The notes: generated by a model from the sequence alone, not told the origin. 64,000 nt of DNA from Dyella sp. AtDHG13 (GCF_003201105.1 NZ_QICJ01000002.1:186001-250000); one strand, 5' to 3'; positions 37,905-47,692 are shown, counted from the first letter of the stretch. Numbers and translations are program-made.

Positions 37905-37956
37905 ATTACAGAAAGGTAACGGGGAGGTCATTCGCCCGACAGCAGCCGCTACCTAC
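37905..37956 (+). promoter_or_regulatory. Second copper-type operator and promoter core
   Basis: ATTACAGAAAGGTAAC (37905-37920) matches the palindrome at 24890 at 12 of 16 positions. CGACAGCAGCCGCTACCTAC (37937-37956) matches the core at 24922-24941 at 18 of 20 positions, at the identical 16-bp spacing. It lies 130 bp upstream of the P-type ATPase start and should drive the ATPase, possibly with copC and copD. Confidence 0.65.
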
Positions 37957-38086
37957 AGTTTCCCGATGACGAATTTCATTGGGACCGGCATTTCTGGCAT
38001 TCGGCTGCCGCCTCTATCTGCCGGCCATCGCTTGGCCGGCGGCTGGGCGTAGGCATTGGTCCATCCAAAAGGTTGGGAGCATCCCT

Positions 38087-40573
38087 ATGAACCACCCTGG
38101 CAAGCCATCGAAACACGCTCATTCGCAAGAGGGTGTGCCCCTGAGTGCTGCAGCCCTCGGGACACCTGGGAGCCACAGCCCTGATGGCGGCGTGCCCGTA
38201 CAAGGCGATGGCCTGCCTCAATCCGATTCCGCATTGCCGACTGATACGACGCGGCGTGACCCGGTTTGTGGCATGACGGTTACTGCACAGTCGGCGCACC
38301 GATCCATTCATCGCGGACACACGCACCTCTTTTGCAGCGCGGGCTGCAAGCGCAAGTTCGACGCCGATCCAGCACGGTACGTCAGCGACATTTCTAGCAC
38401 CGCCGGAAACGACACCCTCACTCACAGCTGCCATCAATCCAGTCCAACCGCTCAACAGCCATCGGTCGTGGCACCTGGGACGGTCTATACCTGCCCGATG
38501 CATCCCGAGATCCGCCAGGATCATCCGGGCACCTGCCCCAAATGCGGCATGACCCTAGAGCCGCTACTGCCCGAACTCGACGACGATAACCCGGAGCTAC
38601 GCGACTTTTCACGGCGCTTTTGGTGGACGCTGCCCCTGACGCTGGTGGTCCTGGCCTTGGCAATGCTGGGCGAGCGCCTGCATCTCATGGACATGACGGT
38701 GCAGAGCTGGGTCGAGCTGGTGCTGTCGTTGCCGATCGTTCTGTGGGCCGGATGGCCATTCTTCGCGCGCGGGTGGCTGTCCGTAATCAATCGCAGTCCG
38801 AACATGTGGACACTCATCGGCCTCGGCACGGGCGCGGCTTTCATCTACAGCGTGGTCGCAACGGTCGCGCCGGAGGTGTTTCCGAAGTCCTTCATGTCCA
38901 TGGGTCGCGTGGGCGTTTATTTCGAGGCCGCAGCCGTCATCATTTCGCTCACCCTGCTGGGCCAAGTGTTGGAACTCAAAGCCCGCTCGCAGACCTCCGC
39001 CGCAATCAAGTCCTTGCTTGGGCTCGCCCCGAAGACTGCGCGCCGCATCCGCGCTGACGGTGGCGAGGAGGACATACCGCTTAGCCATGTCCACGTCGGC
39101 GACCTGCTGCGCATTCGGCCAGGTGAGAAAGTCCCCGTCGATGGAGTGGTCTTCGAGGGCACCAGCTCGGTGGACGAATCCATGCTGACGGGCGAGCCGC
39201 TGCCAGTCAGCAAGCGCGAAGGAGACAAGGTCATCGGGGCGACGCTCAACACCCATGGTTCGCTTGTCATGCGGTCGGAGCGGATCGGATCGGAAACCGT
39301 GTTGTCGCAGATCGTCCAGATGGTTGCGCAGGCCCAGCGCTCCAAGGCGCCGATGCAGCGCATGGCGGACATCGTTGCCGGATACTTCGTGGCGACTGTC
39401 GTTGCTATTGCCATCACAACTTTCTTCGTCTGGGGATTTTTCGGGCCACAACCCTCTTGGGTTTACGGACTGATCAATGCCGTAGCTGTGTTGATCATTG
39501 CCTGCCCCTGCGCGCTAGGACTCGCGACACCCATGTCGATCATGGTCGCAACCGGCCGTGCCGCAACACAGGGTGTTCTTTTCCGCGACGCGGCGGCTAT
39601 TGAGAATCTTCGCAAGGTTGACACGCTGGTTATCGACAAAACCGGCACGTTGACCGAAGGGCGGCCCGTCTTTAACTGCGTGATACCGGCCGCCGGCTTC
39701 GCAGCCGAGGAGGTGCTGCGCCTTGCTGCCAGCCTCGATCAAGGCAGTGAGCATCCGCTGGCTGAAGCCATCGTGCAGGCCGCACGTGCCCAAGGCTTGA
39801 CTCTCGTCAAGCCTCAGACCTTCGAGTCGGGTTCCGGCCTGGGCGTGCGTGGCAACGTGGAACACCAGCAACTGGCGCTAGGCAATACGGTGTTGATGGA
39901 GCAAGTGGGCGTGTCGGTCGCACCGCTTGTTCCGCAGGCCGAGACGCTTCGCACCGAGGGCGCCAGTGTCATGTACTTGGCCGTAGACGGCCAGCTCGCC
40001 GGCCTGCTTTCGGTGTCCGATCCGGTCAAGGCCAGCACGCCCGAAGCTCTTGCTGCGCTAAAGGCAGCGGGCCTGCGCGTCATCATGGCGACTGGCGATG
40101 GCAAGACCACCGCCAAGGCGGTAGGTGCGCGGCTCGACATCGACGACGTGCATGGCGAGGTCAAGCCGGCAGACAAACTCTTGCTGATCGAACGCCTTCA
40201 GAAAGAAGGTCGCATCGTCGCCATGGCCGGCGACGGCATCAATGATGCGCCGGCTCTCGCCAAGGCGGACGTCGGTATCGCGATGGGCACTGGGACCGAC
40301 GTGGCGATGAACAGCGCGCAAGTGACGCTCGTCAAGGGCGATCTGCGCGGGATCGTCGTTGCGCGTGCGCTCTCCGTGAGCACGGTACGCAACATGAAGC
40401 AAAACCTCGTGTTCGCGTTCTTCTACAACGCGCTGGGCATCCCTATCGCTGCCGGTGTTTTGTATCCGGTCACGGGCTGGTTGTTGTCGCCTTTGATCGC
40501 CGCATTGGCGATGAGCCTGAGTTCGGCTTCGGTCGTCGGCAACGCGCTTCGGCTGCGGCGCGACAGGCCGTGA
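38087..40573 (+). CDS. Cu(I)-exporting P1B-type ATPase with YHS and heavy-metal-binding domains
   Basis: An 828-residue pump. The N-terminus carries a YHS domain (about 57-100; DPVCGMTV and [10 protein letters not shown]) and a heavy-metal-binding domain (about 133-160; [27 protein letters not shown]). There is no classical HMA GMxCxxC domain. The P1B core has eight helices, the CPC ion site (473-475), TGE (368-370), the phosphorylated Asp517 in DKTGT, and GDGINDAP. It exports cytoplasmic Cu(I) to the periplasm. ATG 38087 follows TTGGGAGCATCCCT; a longer in-frame start is not favoured. Confidence 0.94.
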   Translation: MNHPGKPSKHAHSQEGVPLSAAALGTPGSHSPDGGVPVQGDGLPQSDSALPTDTTRRDPVCGMTVTAQSAHRSIHRGHTHLFCSAGCKRKFDADPARYVSDISSTAGNDTLTHSCHQSSPTAQQPSVVAPGTVYTCPMHPEIRQDHPGTCPKCGMTLEPLLPELDDDNPELRDFSRRFWWTLPLTLVVLALAMLGERLHLMDMTVQSWVELVLSLPIVLWAGWPFFARGWLSVINRSPNMWTLIGLGTGAAFIYSVVATVAPEVFPKSFMSMGRVGVYFEAAAVIISLTLLGQVLELKARSQTSAAIKSLLGLAPKTARRIRADGGEEDIPLSHVHVGDLLRIRPGEKVPVDGVVFEGTSSVDESMLTGEPLPVSKREGDKVIGATLNTHGSLVMRSERIGSETVLSQIVQMVAQAQRSKAPMQRMADIVAGYFVATVVAIAITTFFVWGFFGPQPSWVYGLINAVAVLIIACPCALGLATPMSIMVATGRAATQGVLFRDAAAIENLRKVDTLVIDKTGTLTEGRPVFNCVIPAAGFAAEEVLRLAASLDQGSEHPLAEAIVQAARAQGLTLVKPQTFESGSGLGVRGNVEHQQLALGNTVLMEQVGVSVAPLVPQAETLRTEGASVMYLAVDGQLAGLLSVSDPVKASTPEALAALKAAGLRVIMATGDGKTTAKAVGARLDIDDVHGEVKPADKLLLIERLQKEGRIVAMAGDGINDAPALAKADVGIAMGTGTDVAMNSAQVTLVKGDLRGIVVARALSVSTVRNMKQNLVFAFFYNALGIPIAAGVLYPVTGWLLSPLIAALAMSLSSASVVGNALRLRRDRP

Positions 40574-40707
40574 AAAATCATCCCTTCGCCTAAACAGAGG
40601 AGTTCCGCATTGAAGTCGCACATCGCAAATCGAAGCTAAATCGCCGTCAGGTTTTGTATTGGCCCACCACACTCACTCAGCAGTTCAAGTCACGCAAAGG
40701 AGCCACC

Positions 40708-41094
40708 ATGTCCATGCCACGTTTCATATCCAAAGTCGCCGTATTCCTCAGTGCAGCACTGCTCGCCACGGCAGCATTTGCCCATCCCAAGCTGCTTTCC
40801 TCGACGCCAGCGGACAAGTCCGAAGTTGCCGCGCCGTCGAACATTGAGCTGAAGTTCTCCGAAACTCTCGTTACGAAGCTCTCTGCCGCGAGTCTCGTCA
40901 TGACAAGCATGCCTGGCATGGCCGATCACGGACCCATGAAGGTCAGTGTGAACGTGTCGGGCGCCAGCGATGGAAAGACCATGGTCATCACGCCGGCGCA
41001 ACCGTTGCAGCCAGGTGCCTATCGCGTGGAGTGGCGCGCCGTCTCGTCGGACACTCATACGATCACCGGCAACTTCACTTTCCAGGTGAAATGA
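40708..41094 (+). CDS. copC: Periplasmic copper-binding protein CopC
   Basis: A 128-residue precursor. The signal peptide (about 1-25) ends AFA and leaves His26 as the mature N-terminal residue, the Cu(II) ligand in CopC. The beta-barrel domain includes Met-rich MTSMPGMADHGPM (Cu(I) site) and SSDTHTITGNFTF (second Cu(II) histidine). AAAGGAGCCACC precedes the ATG. copD starts 4 bp after its stop, the usual CopC-CopD pair. Confidence 0.94.
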   Translation: MSMPRFISKVAVFLSAALLATAAFAHPKLLSSTPADKSEVAAPSNIELKFSETLVTKLSAASLVMTSMPGMADHGPMKVSVNVSGASDGKTMVITPAQPLQPGAYRVEWRAVSSDTHTITGNFTFQVK

Positions 41095-41098
41095 ACCG

Positions 41099-42028
41099 GT
41101 GGTCGATGACTGGCTGAATATCGCATTGCGCTTCGCGCTCTATGCGAACATGGCGACGCCGTTCGGCGTCGCCGCGTTCGGCGTCTACGCCTTGCACGGA
41201 AGCGAGCGATCTTCACCGATCGCGCGCCGCTTTCGAGCCGTGATCGGGTGCGCGGCCGCCATCAGCATCGTGTTGTCGCTATTGAGCATGGCCGTTCTGG
41301 CCAAGACCATGTCTGGCGCGCAGAGCTATGGTGAATTGTCGAGCGACATCTTCAGCATGATGCTGACGGGTACCCACATGGGTGTCGCTTGGATAGTGCG
41401 CATATTTGCCTTGGCGGCTTGCGTCGTGCTTGCTACGACGAAGCGGAACATGACTTCCCGCTTCGTCGGACTAACCACTGCAAGCGGTATAGCTCTCGCC
41501 ACGCTCGCGTGGTCGGGACACGGGGCGATGGACGACGGTGTGCGCGGCTACATGCATCTCACAGCGGACATCGCTCATTTATGGGCGGCCGGTACTTGGT
41601 CCGGGGCGTTGCTCGCTTTCTTGATGCTTTCTGCTATCAAGCCGGACGACACTCGCAGTTCGATCGAAATCCTGAGCAGAACGTCGAACGGATTTGCTCG
41701 AATCGGAACTGTGATCGTCGCAACGCTGACGCTTAGCGGTGCCGTCAACTACGTGCTGATCGCGGGTCCTTCGCTTTCCCCCATCGTCACGACGTTCTAC
41801 GGCCGATTGCTGTTGGGGAAACTCGCGTTGTTAGCGGGAATGCTCGTGCTGGCAGCCGCAAACCGTTATCGGCTGAGTCCGCGCCTGGAAGCGGCATTGG
41901 CGACTGGTGGGGAGCACGCCGAGGCTGTCGAGATCTTACGCCGCAGCCTGTTCGCCGAGATCGCCTTGGCGGTGGTGGTCCTGGCGTGCGTCGCGTGGCT
42001 CGGGATTCTGGACCCTGCCGCGCCATGA
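41099..42028 (+). CDS. copD: Inner-membrane copper protein CopD
   Basis: A 309-residue protein with about eight transmembrane helices. Conserved features are the GTHMGVAWIVRI and HLTADIAHLWAAGTWSGALLAFL stretches with histidines in helices, and a C-terminal CopD domain (FYGRLLLGKLALLAGMLVLAAANRYRL). The start is GTG at 41099, 4 bp after copC, so translation is probably coupled. It handles periplasmic or imported copper with CopC. It is the last gene of the copper island. Confidence 0.92.
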   Translation: MVDDWLNIALRFALYANMATPFGVAAFGVYALHGSERSSPIARRFRAVIGCAAAISIVLSLLSMAVLAKTMSGAQSYGELSSDIFSMMLTGTHMGVAWIVRIFALAACVVLATTKRNMTSRFVGLTTASGIALATLAWSGHGAMDDGVRGYMHLTADIAHLWAAGTWSGALLAFLMLSAIKPDDTRSSIEILSRTSNGFARIGTVIVATLTLSGAVNYVLIAGPSLSPIVTTFYGRLLLGKLALLAGMLVLAAANRYRLSPRLEAALATGGEHAEAVEILRRSLFAEIALAVVVLACVAWLGILDPAAP

Positions 42029-42124
42029 GGTTTTCAACACCTTCATTGCGGAGGCTAAGAGCACGTCAGCAACTGTAGTCGGTTGAAACGTAGCTGGGTA
42101 GAAAAGCCCATAGGAGATAAGCTA

Positions 42125-43054
42125 GTGGAGCTTCGTCATCTGCGTTGTTTCCTGGCAGTAGCAGAGGAGCTTCACTTCGCGCGCGCGGCGGAGCGGCTGC
42201 ATATCGAGCAATCGCCTTTATCGCGTGCCATAAAGGAGCTGGAAGAGGACTTGGGCACCCAGCTTTTCGCGCGCACTACCCGCAGCACTCGCCTGACTCG
42301 CGCAGGCAAACTATTTCTGGAGCACGTCCCGCGTGTCTTCACTGCCTTGGAGCAGGCGCGCGACAGTGTGAAGGCTGCCGTCAACGGCTTTCACAGCCAG
42401 TTGCGGGTCGCGTTGTCGGACGGCATCCCGCCGTCGCGCTTTTCGACCTTCTTGGCGTTGTGCCGCCAAGAGGAACCCGAAATCGAGATACGTCTGTCCG
42501 AGGTTCCGCTGGCGCAGCAACTCAAAGGTCTTCACGACGACCTGTACGACGTAGGGTTTGCTCGGTCGGACGAGGTCTCCGATGGCTTCATTGCTGAAGC
42601 CATTTGGAACGACCCGTTGATGGTGGCCGTGCCAGCGCGGCATCCACTGCTGACATTCAAACGCATTCCACTCGATGAGGTGCTGCGCTATCCCCTGGTG
42701 CTTGGCGACCCTCATGCTTGCGAAGGCTATGCGAAGCAGATCGAGCGCGTGCTGCGACGGGTCGATCAAGAGCCGTTGATCGCCGAACGAGTGGCATCCA
42801 TCGATCTCATGATGGCCCTCGTGGCGGCGGGCTACGCGTTGGGCCTGGCCGGCGGTTCGCAGATCTCAGCCAGCCGCGAACCGGGCGTCGTGGCACGCCC
42901 GCTGGCTGGGCGAACGACTATGCTCACCACCTATCTACTTCGTCCGGACAGTGAGCCTTCGGAGACGTTGGCGCGCTTTATCGAGAGAGCCAGAACCATC
43001 GGGCCGCCCGTCGTACTGCCGCGCCCCGATGCACTAGAGGAGACCGATCCATGA
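42125..43054 (+). CDS. LysR-family regulator at the start of the transfer region
   Basis: A 309-residue LysR-type regulator. The N-terminal winged HTH is canonical (VELRHLRCFLAVAEELHFARAAERLHIEQSPLSRAIKELEEDLG), followed by the periplasmic-binding-like effector domain. GTG 42125 is preferred because TAGGAGATAAG lies just upstream and it gives the standard LysR start; an ATG at 42083 would add 14 residues. It overlaps the EexN-type gene by ATGA. LysR genes occupy this place upstream of traG in Tn4371-family ICEs and may control transfer, so it is assigned to the ICE core, not the copper cargo. Confidence 0.9.
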   Translation: MELRHLRCFLAVAEELHFARAAERLHIEQSPLSRAIKELEEDLGTQLFARTTRSTRLTRAGKLFLEHVPRVFTALEQARDSVKAAVNGFHSQLRVALSDGIPPSRFSTFLALCRQEEPEIEIRLSEVPLAQQLKGLHDDLYDVGFARSDEVSDGFIAEAIWNDPLMVAVPARHPLLTFKRIPLDEVLRYPLVLGDPHACEGYAKQIERVLRRVDQEPLIAERVASIDLMMALVAAGYALGLAGGSQISASREPGVVARPLAGRTTMLTTYLLRPDSEPSETLARFIERARTIGPPVVLPRPDALEETDP

Positions 43055-43326
43055 AGATTCTTGTGCCACTCGCAGTTGCTGCGACATTGGTCGCCTGTGG
43101 AAAAACAGAGCAGACCGGAACGGCGCCTACGTCCTCGTCAACCGAAACGGTGGAATCTCTCGCTGCCAACCCCGAGCGGTTGAAGGCGCTGCGCGAGCAG
43201 TGCAAAACTGACCGTGCCAAGCTGGGCGACGAACTGTGCAACCGCGTAGCCCAGGCGACGAATCGGCGCTTCTTCGGCGACGGCAAGACCCCCTATAACC
43301 CGCCCAAGGAAGCGCCGAAGTTCTGA
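43051..43326 (+). CDS. EexN-type lipoprotein, first copy
   Basis: A 91-residue lipoprotein with signal peptide and lipobox LVAC (Cys16). The core ESLAANPERLKALREQCKTDRAKLGDELCNRVAQATNRRFFGDG is the EexN/TrbK-like pattern with two conserved cysteines. Such proteins act in entry exclusion, lowering transfer into cells that already hold the element. It overlaps the LysR gene and is followed by a terminator. A second member lies at 50880, between trbJ and trbL. Confidence 0.82.
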   Translation: MKILVPLAVAATLVACGKTEQTGTAPTSSSTETVESLAANPERLKALREQCKTDRAKLGDELCNRVAQATNRRFFGDGKTPYNPPKEAPKF

Positions 43327-43367
43327 TTGTTGCCGATTCGCACGAAACTTCCATTTCCTAACTCCAT

Positions 43368-43399
43368 ACGCCGCAATGCGCCCTCGCTTGCGGCGTTTC
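43368..43399 (+). terminator. Hairpin terminator after the EexN-type gene
   Basis: ACGCCGCAA (43368-43376) pairs with TTGCGGCGT (43388-43396) over 11 nt and is followed by TTCT. It separates lysR-eexN from traG, so the tra/trb genes probably have their own promoter in 43400-43547. A further 7-bp hairpin (GCGGCAC/GTGCCGC, 43499-43518) lies in front of traG. Confidence 0.6.
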
Positions 43400-43547
43400 T
43401 CGTTGGTCCGCCCCTGCGCGAAATCTTGCTTTTTCCTCGATATTTCTTCCGATAACGGTCTTTGACCGGCCCTCGACCTGACTCCGATCCTCGCGTGTGC
43501 GGCACGCCCTTGTGCCGCGTGTTGCACAGGAGAAATCGGAGGCCGAG

Positions 43548-45551
43548 ATGCAAGGTCAAGGCGTGCTGTTCGGACAGATTGCCGTGGTATTCGGCATCGT
43601 GTTTGCCGGCGTGTGGGCCGCCACACAATGGACAGCAGCCGCCCTTGGCTACCAAGTACGCCTTGGCTCGCCCTGGTTCGACTTCCTTCACACGCCGGTG
43701 TACCACCCTTGGCGGCTGTTCGAGTGGTGGTTCCTCTACGACGGCTATGCCCCGCGCATCTTCGACAAGGGCGGCGCCATTGCGGGCGGCAGTGGCCTGG
43801 TCGCGGTGCTGGTCGCCATCGCCATGTCGGTATGGCGCTCGCGGCAGTCGAAGCTGGTCACGACCTACGGCTCGGCACGCTGGGCCGAAGCTGCCGACAT
43901 TCGCAAGGCCGGTCTCGACAAGCCCGTCGGCGTGTTCCTCGGCCTGCATCGCGGCCAATACCTGCGGCACGAAGGCCCGGAACACGTCCTGACCTTCGCG
44001 CCGACGCGCTCCGGCAAAGGCGTCGGCCTGGTGGTGCCCACGCTGTTGAGCTGGCCGGCGTCCGCCGTCATCCACGACATCAAGGGCGAGAACTGGCAGA
44101 TCACGGCCGGCTGGCGTTCGCGCTTCTCGCACTGCCTGCTGTTCAACCCGACCGATCCGAAGTCGGCCGCGTACAACCCGCTGCTGGAGGTCCGGCGTGG
44201 CGCGCATGAAGTGCGCGACGTACAGAACATCGCGGACATCCTGGTCGATCCCGAAGGCGCGCTCGAACGCCGCAATCATTGGGAGAAGACTTCGCACGCG
44301 CTGCTGGTCGGCGCCATCTTGCACGTGCTGTATGCGGGCGAAGACAAGACGCTGCGCGGTGTCGCCAATTTCCTCTCCGATCCCGCGTGCCCGTTCGAGC
44401 TGACGCTGCACCGGATGATGACGACGCGGCATCTCGGCGACGTGCCGCATCCCGTCGTCGCGTCCGCGGCGCGCGAGGTGTTGAACAAGTCAGACAACGA
44501 GCGGTCAGGCGTGCTGTCCACGGCCATGTCGTTCCTCGGCCTGTACCGCGACCCCACGGTGGCCGAAGTCACCTCGCGCTGCGACTGGCGCATCGCCGAC
44601 CTCATCGCATCCGAACACCCCGTCTCGCTGTACCTGGTCGTGCCGCCTTCGGACATCAGCCGCACGAAGCCGCTGGTGCGCCTGATCCTCAACCAGATCG
44701 GCCGACGCCTCACCGAATCGCTCGACGGCAGCGACGGCATCACGCGCCGTCACAAGCTGCTGCTGATGCTCGACGAGTTCCCAGCGCTGGGCCGGCTTGA
44801 CTTCTTCGAGACGGCGCTGGCGTTCATGGCCGGCTACGGCATCCGCAGCTTCCTCATCGCGCAGTCGCTCAACCAGATCGACAAAGCCTACGGCCAGAAC
44901 CATTCCATCCTCGACAACTGCCATGTGCGCGTGACGTTCGCCACCAACGACGAACGTACCGCCAAGCGCATCTCCGAAACGCTCGGCACCGCAACCGAAC
45001 TGCGCGCGCAGCGCAACTACGCCGGCCACCGGCTCGCGCCGTGGCTCGGACACCTGATGGTGTCTCGCCAGGAAACGGCACGCCCCCTCTTGACGCCCGG
45101 TGAAGTGATGCAGCTACCACCGGACGACGCCGTGGTGATGGTTTCCAGCGTCGCGCCGATCAGGGCCAAGAAGCTGCGCTACTACGCCGACGCGAATTTC
45201 AGGCGCCGCGTGTTGCGTCCGCCCACGCTCGCTGCCGGGAGCTATGCCGACGCACCGCCCATACGGCCCGACGACTGGAGCGCACTGGCGGTCCCCGCTG
45301 TTCCTGCTGCGCCCGCCGCTGCGAGCCTGCTGGACGACGACATCGGCACTTCCGATGACGGCGGCCCGCGCCGGCAGCCGGAGCTGTCCGAAGCCGCCGC
45401 CTACAGCCCCGAAGAACAGCCGGCGGACAACGATCTGGCGCTGCTCGATGACGACGATCTTCCGTTGCCGCTTCCCCGCCAACTCGATCCGGCCATGCAG
45501 CGCACAGCCCGGCTGGCGTCCCTCGACCAACACGACGGGATCGAGCTATGA
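43548..45551 (+). CDS. traG: Type IV coupling protein TraG/VirD4
   Basis: A 667-residue inner-membrane ATPase that links the relaxosome to the Trb channel. It has N-terminal TM helices (about 8-30 and 78-96), Walker A APTRSGKGVGL (about 151-161), Walker B LLLMLDEFPALGRL, and the TraG/VirD4 signature GIRSFLIAQSLNQIDKAYGQ. The C-terminus is an acidic Pro/Ala-rich tail (about 575-667). ATG 43548 follows a GGAGG. It overlaps the CopG-like gene by ATGA. Confidence 0.95.
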   Translation: MQGQGVLFGQIAVVFGIVFAGVWAATQWTAAALGYQVRLGSPWFDFLHTPVYHPWRLFEWWFLYDGYAPRIFDKGGAIAGGSGLVAVLVAIAMSVWRSRQSKLVTTYGSARWAEAADIRKAGLDKPVGVFLGLHRGQYLRHEGPEHVLTFAPTRSGKGVGLVVPTLLSWPASAVIHDIKGENWQITAGWRSRFSHCLLFNPTDPKSAAYNPLLEVRRGAHEVRDVQNIADILVDPEGALERRNHWEKTSHALLVGAILHVLYAGEDKTLRGVANFLSDPACPFELTLHRMMTTRHLGDVPHPVVASAAREVLNKSDNERSGVLSTAMSFLGLYRDPTVAEVTSRCDWRIADLIASEHPVSLYLVVPPSDISRTKPLVRLILNQIGRRLTESLDGSDGITRRHKLLLMLDEFPALGRLDFFETALAFMAGYGIRSFLIAQSLNQIDKAYGQNHSILDNCHVRVTFATNDERTAKRISETLGTATELRAQRNYAGHRLAPWLGHLMVSRQETARPLLTPGEVMQLPPDDAVVMVSSVAPIRAKKLRYYADANFRRRVLRPPTLAAGSYADAPPIRPDDWSALAVPAVPAAPAAASLLDDDIGTSDDGGPRRQPELSEAAAYSPEEQPADNDLALLDDDDLPLPLPRQLDPAMQRTARLASLDQHDGIEL

Positions 45552-46012
45552 GCCAGTACCGACTCAACCTGTTCATTCCGCACGAGCACGCCAAGCGGCT
45601 CGATGAGTTGGCCGCGAAGAAGGGCGTGTCCAAGTCCTCCATCGTCGCGGCGGCACTCGCGTCCTGGCTCTCGCCCGACGCGGGCGACCAGCGCGAGGCC
45701 GCCATCGCCAAGCGGCTCGACCGGCTGACCCGCCAGTTCGAGAAGCTGGAGCGCGACCAAAACATCGAGATCGAAACGCTGGCGCTGTTCGTCCGCTACT
45801 TCCTGACGGTGAGCACGCCGGTTCCCGAAGCCCACCAGGAGGCCGCCCGCGCGCAGGGCAAAGCTCGCTTCCAGCAGTTCGTCGAACAGCTCGGCCGCCA
45901 CCTGATGCGCGGACGCAGCTTGGTGCGCGACGTGGTGGAGGAACTGAACCCCGACACCGCACGACTGGATGACGCGGCGGCATTGGCCGAAGCGCAGGAG
46001 CGTTCCTCATGA
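45548..46012 (+). CDS. CopG/ribbon-helix-helix protein of the traG-trb operon
   Basis: A 154-residue protein with an N-terminal ribbon-helix-helix (RLNLFIPHEHAKRLDELAAKKGVSKSSIVAAALASWL, about 5-42) and a helical C-terminal half. It is regularly found between traG and trbB in Tn4371-family elements, where it may regulate the operon or join the relaxosome. It overlaps both neighbours by ATGA. Confidence 0.85.
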   Translation: MSQYRLNLFIPHEHAKRLDELAAKKGVSKSSIVAAALASWLSPDAGDQREAAIAKRLDRLTRQFEKLERDQNIEIETLALFVRYFLTVSTPVPEAHQEAARAQGKARFQQFVEQLGRHLMRGRSLVRDVVEELNPDTARLDDAAALAEAQERSS

Positions 46013-47034
46013 GCGCGCAACCGCAGTCCTTCGCCACCACGTCGCTCGACCGGCGCATCCGCATGTTGCGCACGGCGATGGGACCGCTGATCGCCGCCGC
46101 GCTCGAAGACCCGGACGTGGTGGAAATCATGCTCAACCCCGACCGCACACTATGGGTGGATCGCCTATCGTCGGGCCGCGCACCGATGGGCGCGGAGCTG
46201 TCCGAGGAAGACGGCGAACGCATCATCCGCCTGGTCGCGGCGCACGTCGGCGCAGAAGTGCATCGCGGCCAGCCACTGTTGACGGCCGAGCTGCCGGAAA
46301 CCGGCGAGCGCTTCGAGGGCATCCTGCCGCCGGCCGCGCCGGGTCCGGCCTTCGCGCTGCGCAAGCGTGCGGTCGGCGTGATTCCGCTGGATCGCTACAT
46401 CACCGACGGGATGATGACCGTCGAACAGGCCGCGTTCCTGCGCGTCGCTGTACGCGATCGGCAGAACATCCTCATCGCCGGCGGCACCAGTACCGGCAAG
46501 ACCACGCTCGCCAATGCCTTGCTCGCGGAGATTGCAGCCACCGGCGACCGCGTGCTGGTACTCGAAGACACGGTGGAGCTGCAATGCGCGGCGCGCGACC
46601 ACGTACCGCTGCGCACGCGCGCCGGCGTCGTGTCGATGACCGAGCTGGTGCGCGCCACGATGCGCCTGCGCCCCGACCGCGTGATCGTCGGCGAAGTGCG
46701 CGGCGGCGAGGCGCTGGATCTCATCAAGGTGTGGGGCACCGGCCATCCCGGCGGCATCGCCACGATCCACGCCGGTTCCGCGCTCGGCGCACTGCTGCGC
46801 CTGGAGCAACTGATTCTCGAAGTGGCCGTGAACCCGCCGCGTGCGCTCGTCGCCGAGGCCGTCAACGTCGTCATCCACATCGCTGGCCGCGGCCAGCGGC
46901 GTCGCATCGAGAGCATCGCCCGCGTCGTCGGCTTCGACCGCGGCGGCTATCGCCTGGCGGATGCGCTGGAGCCGTCGCCTCCCGAACTGCCGCTGTCTTC
47001 CTCGTCCCCTAACCACCCTGGAGAACTGTCATGA
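46009..47034 (+). CDS. trbB: Conjugal transfer ATPase TrbB
   Basis: A 341-residue VirB11-family hexameric ATPase with Walker A GGTSTGKTTLAN (about 158-169), Asp box LVLEDTVELQC, Walker B RVIVGEVRGGEALDLIK and the His box GHPGGIATIHAGSA. It supplies energy for pilus assembly and substrate transfer at the inner membrane. It overlaps its neighbours by ATGA in the trb operon. Confidence 0.96.
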   Translation: MSAQPQSFATTSLDRRIRMLRTAMGPLIAAALEDPDVVEIMLNPDRTLWVDRLSSGRAPMGAELSEEDGERIIRLVAAHVGAEVHRGQPLLTAELPETGERFEGILPPAAPGPAFALRKRAVGVIPLDRYITDGMMTVEQAAFLRVAVRDRQNILIAGGTSTGKTTLANALLAEIAATGDRVLVLEDTVELQCAARDHVPLRTRAGVVSMTELVRATMRLRPDRVIVGEVRGGEALDLIKVWGTGHPGGIATIHAGSALGALLRLEQLILEVAVNPPRALVAEAVNVVIHIAGRGQRRRIESIARVVGFDRGGYRLADALEPSPPELPLSSSSPNHPGELS

Positions 47035-47414
47035 CGCAGACACATGCCCCTGATTTCCGCTTTTCCGTAAATCCGGTTTCCATCCCCACACGCCTGCGCC
47101 GCCTGATCGGGCCGGCGCACCACGGCCTGTTGTCGGCAGCCGTCATGCTGATGACGGCCGGCACAGCGCAGGCTGCCGGTTCCTCGATGCCCTGGGAAGG
47201 GCCGCTGCAATCCATCCTCGAATCCATCCAAGGGCCGGTCGCGCGCATCGTCGCGGTCATCATCATCATCGCCACCGGCCTCGCACTGGCCTTCGGCGAC
47301 ACGTCGGGCGGCTTCCGCAAGCTCATCCAGATCGTGTTCGGCCTGTCCATCGCGTTCGCGGCGTCGAGCTTCTTCCTGTCGTTCTTCAGCTTCTCCGGCG
47401 GCGCCGTCGTATGA
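47031..47414 (+). CDS. trbC: Conjugal transfer pilin TrbC
   Basis: A 127-residue VirB2-like pilin precursor. It has a long N-terminal leader with cleavage expected near AQAAG (about 43-46), followed by two hydrophobic helices (about 65-88 and 102-122). In IncP systems it is cyclised by TraF, which is present at 19385. It overlaps trbB and trbD by ATGA. Confidence 0.92.
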   Translation: MTQTHAPDFRFSVNPVSIPTRLRRLIGPAHHGLLSAAVMLMTAGTAQAAGSSMPWEGPLQSILESIQGPVARIVAVIIIIATGLALAFGDTSGGFRKLIQIVFGLSIAFAASSFFLSFFSFSGGAVV

Positions 47415-47680
47415 GCGCGGCCAGCGACTTGCCGGGCTTCGAGGTGCCGCTGCATCGCTCGTTGACCGAGCCGATCCTGCTGGGCGGCGCGCCGCGCACC
47501 GTGGCGATCGCCAACGGCACGCTCGCCGCTGCCGTGGGCTTGGGCCTGCAGCTCTGGATTCCCGGCGTCGTGCTCTGGATCGTCGGCCATTCGCTGGCCG
47601 TGTGGGGAGCGCGCGTCGATCCGCAGTTCATGCAGGTGTTCGCCAAACACCTCAAGCACAAGCCGCTGCTGGACGTGTGA
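47411..47680 (+). CDS. trbD: Conjugal transfer protein TrbD
   Basis: An 89-residue VirB3-like inner-membrane protein. It has the FEVPLHRSLTEPILLGGAPRTVAIANGT N-terminal block and a hydrophobic hairpin (about 36-66), ending HLKHKPLLDV. It assists pilus assembly with TrbE. It starts within an ATGA overlap with trbC and ends 12 bp before trbE. Confidence 0.93.
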   Translation: MSAASDLPGFEVPLHRSLTEPILLGGAPRTVAIANGTLAAAVGLGLQLWIPGVVLWIVGHSLAVWGARVDPQFMQVFAKHLKHKPLLDV

Positions 47681-47692
47681 CGGGAGAACGCG

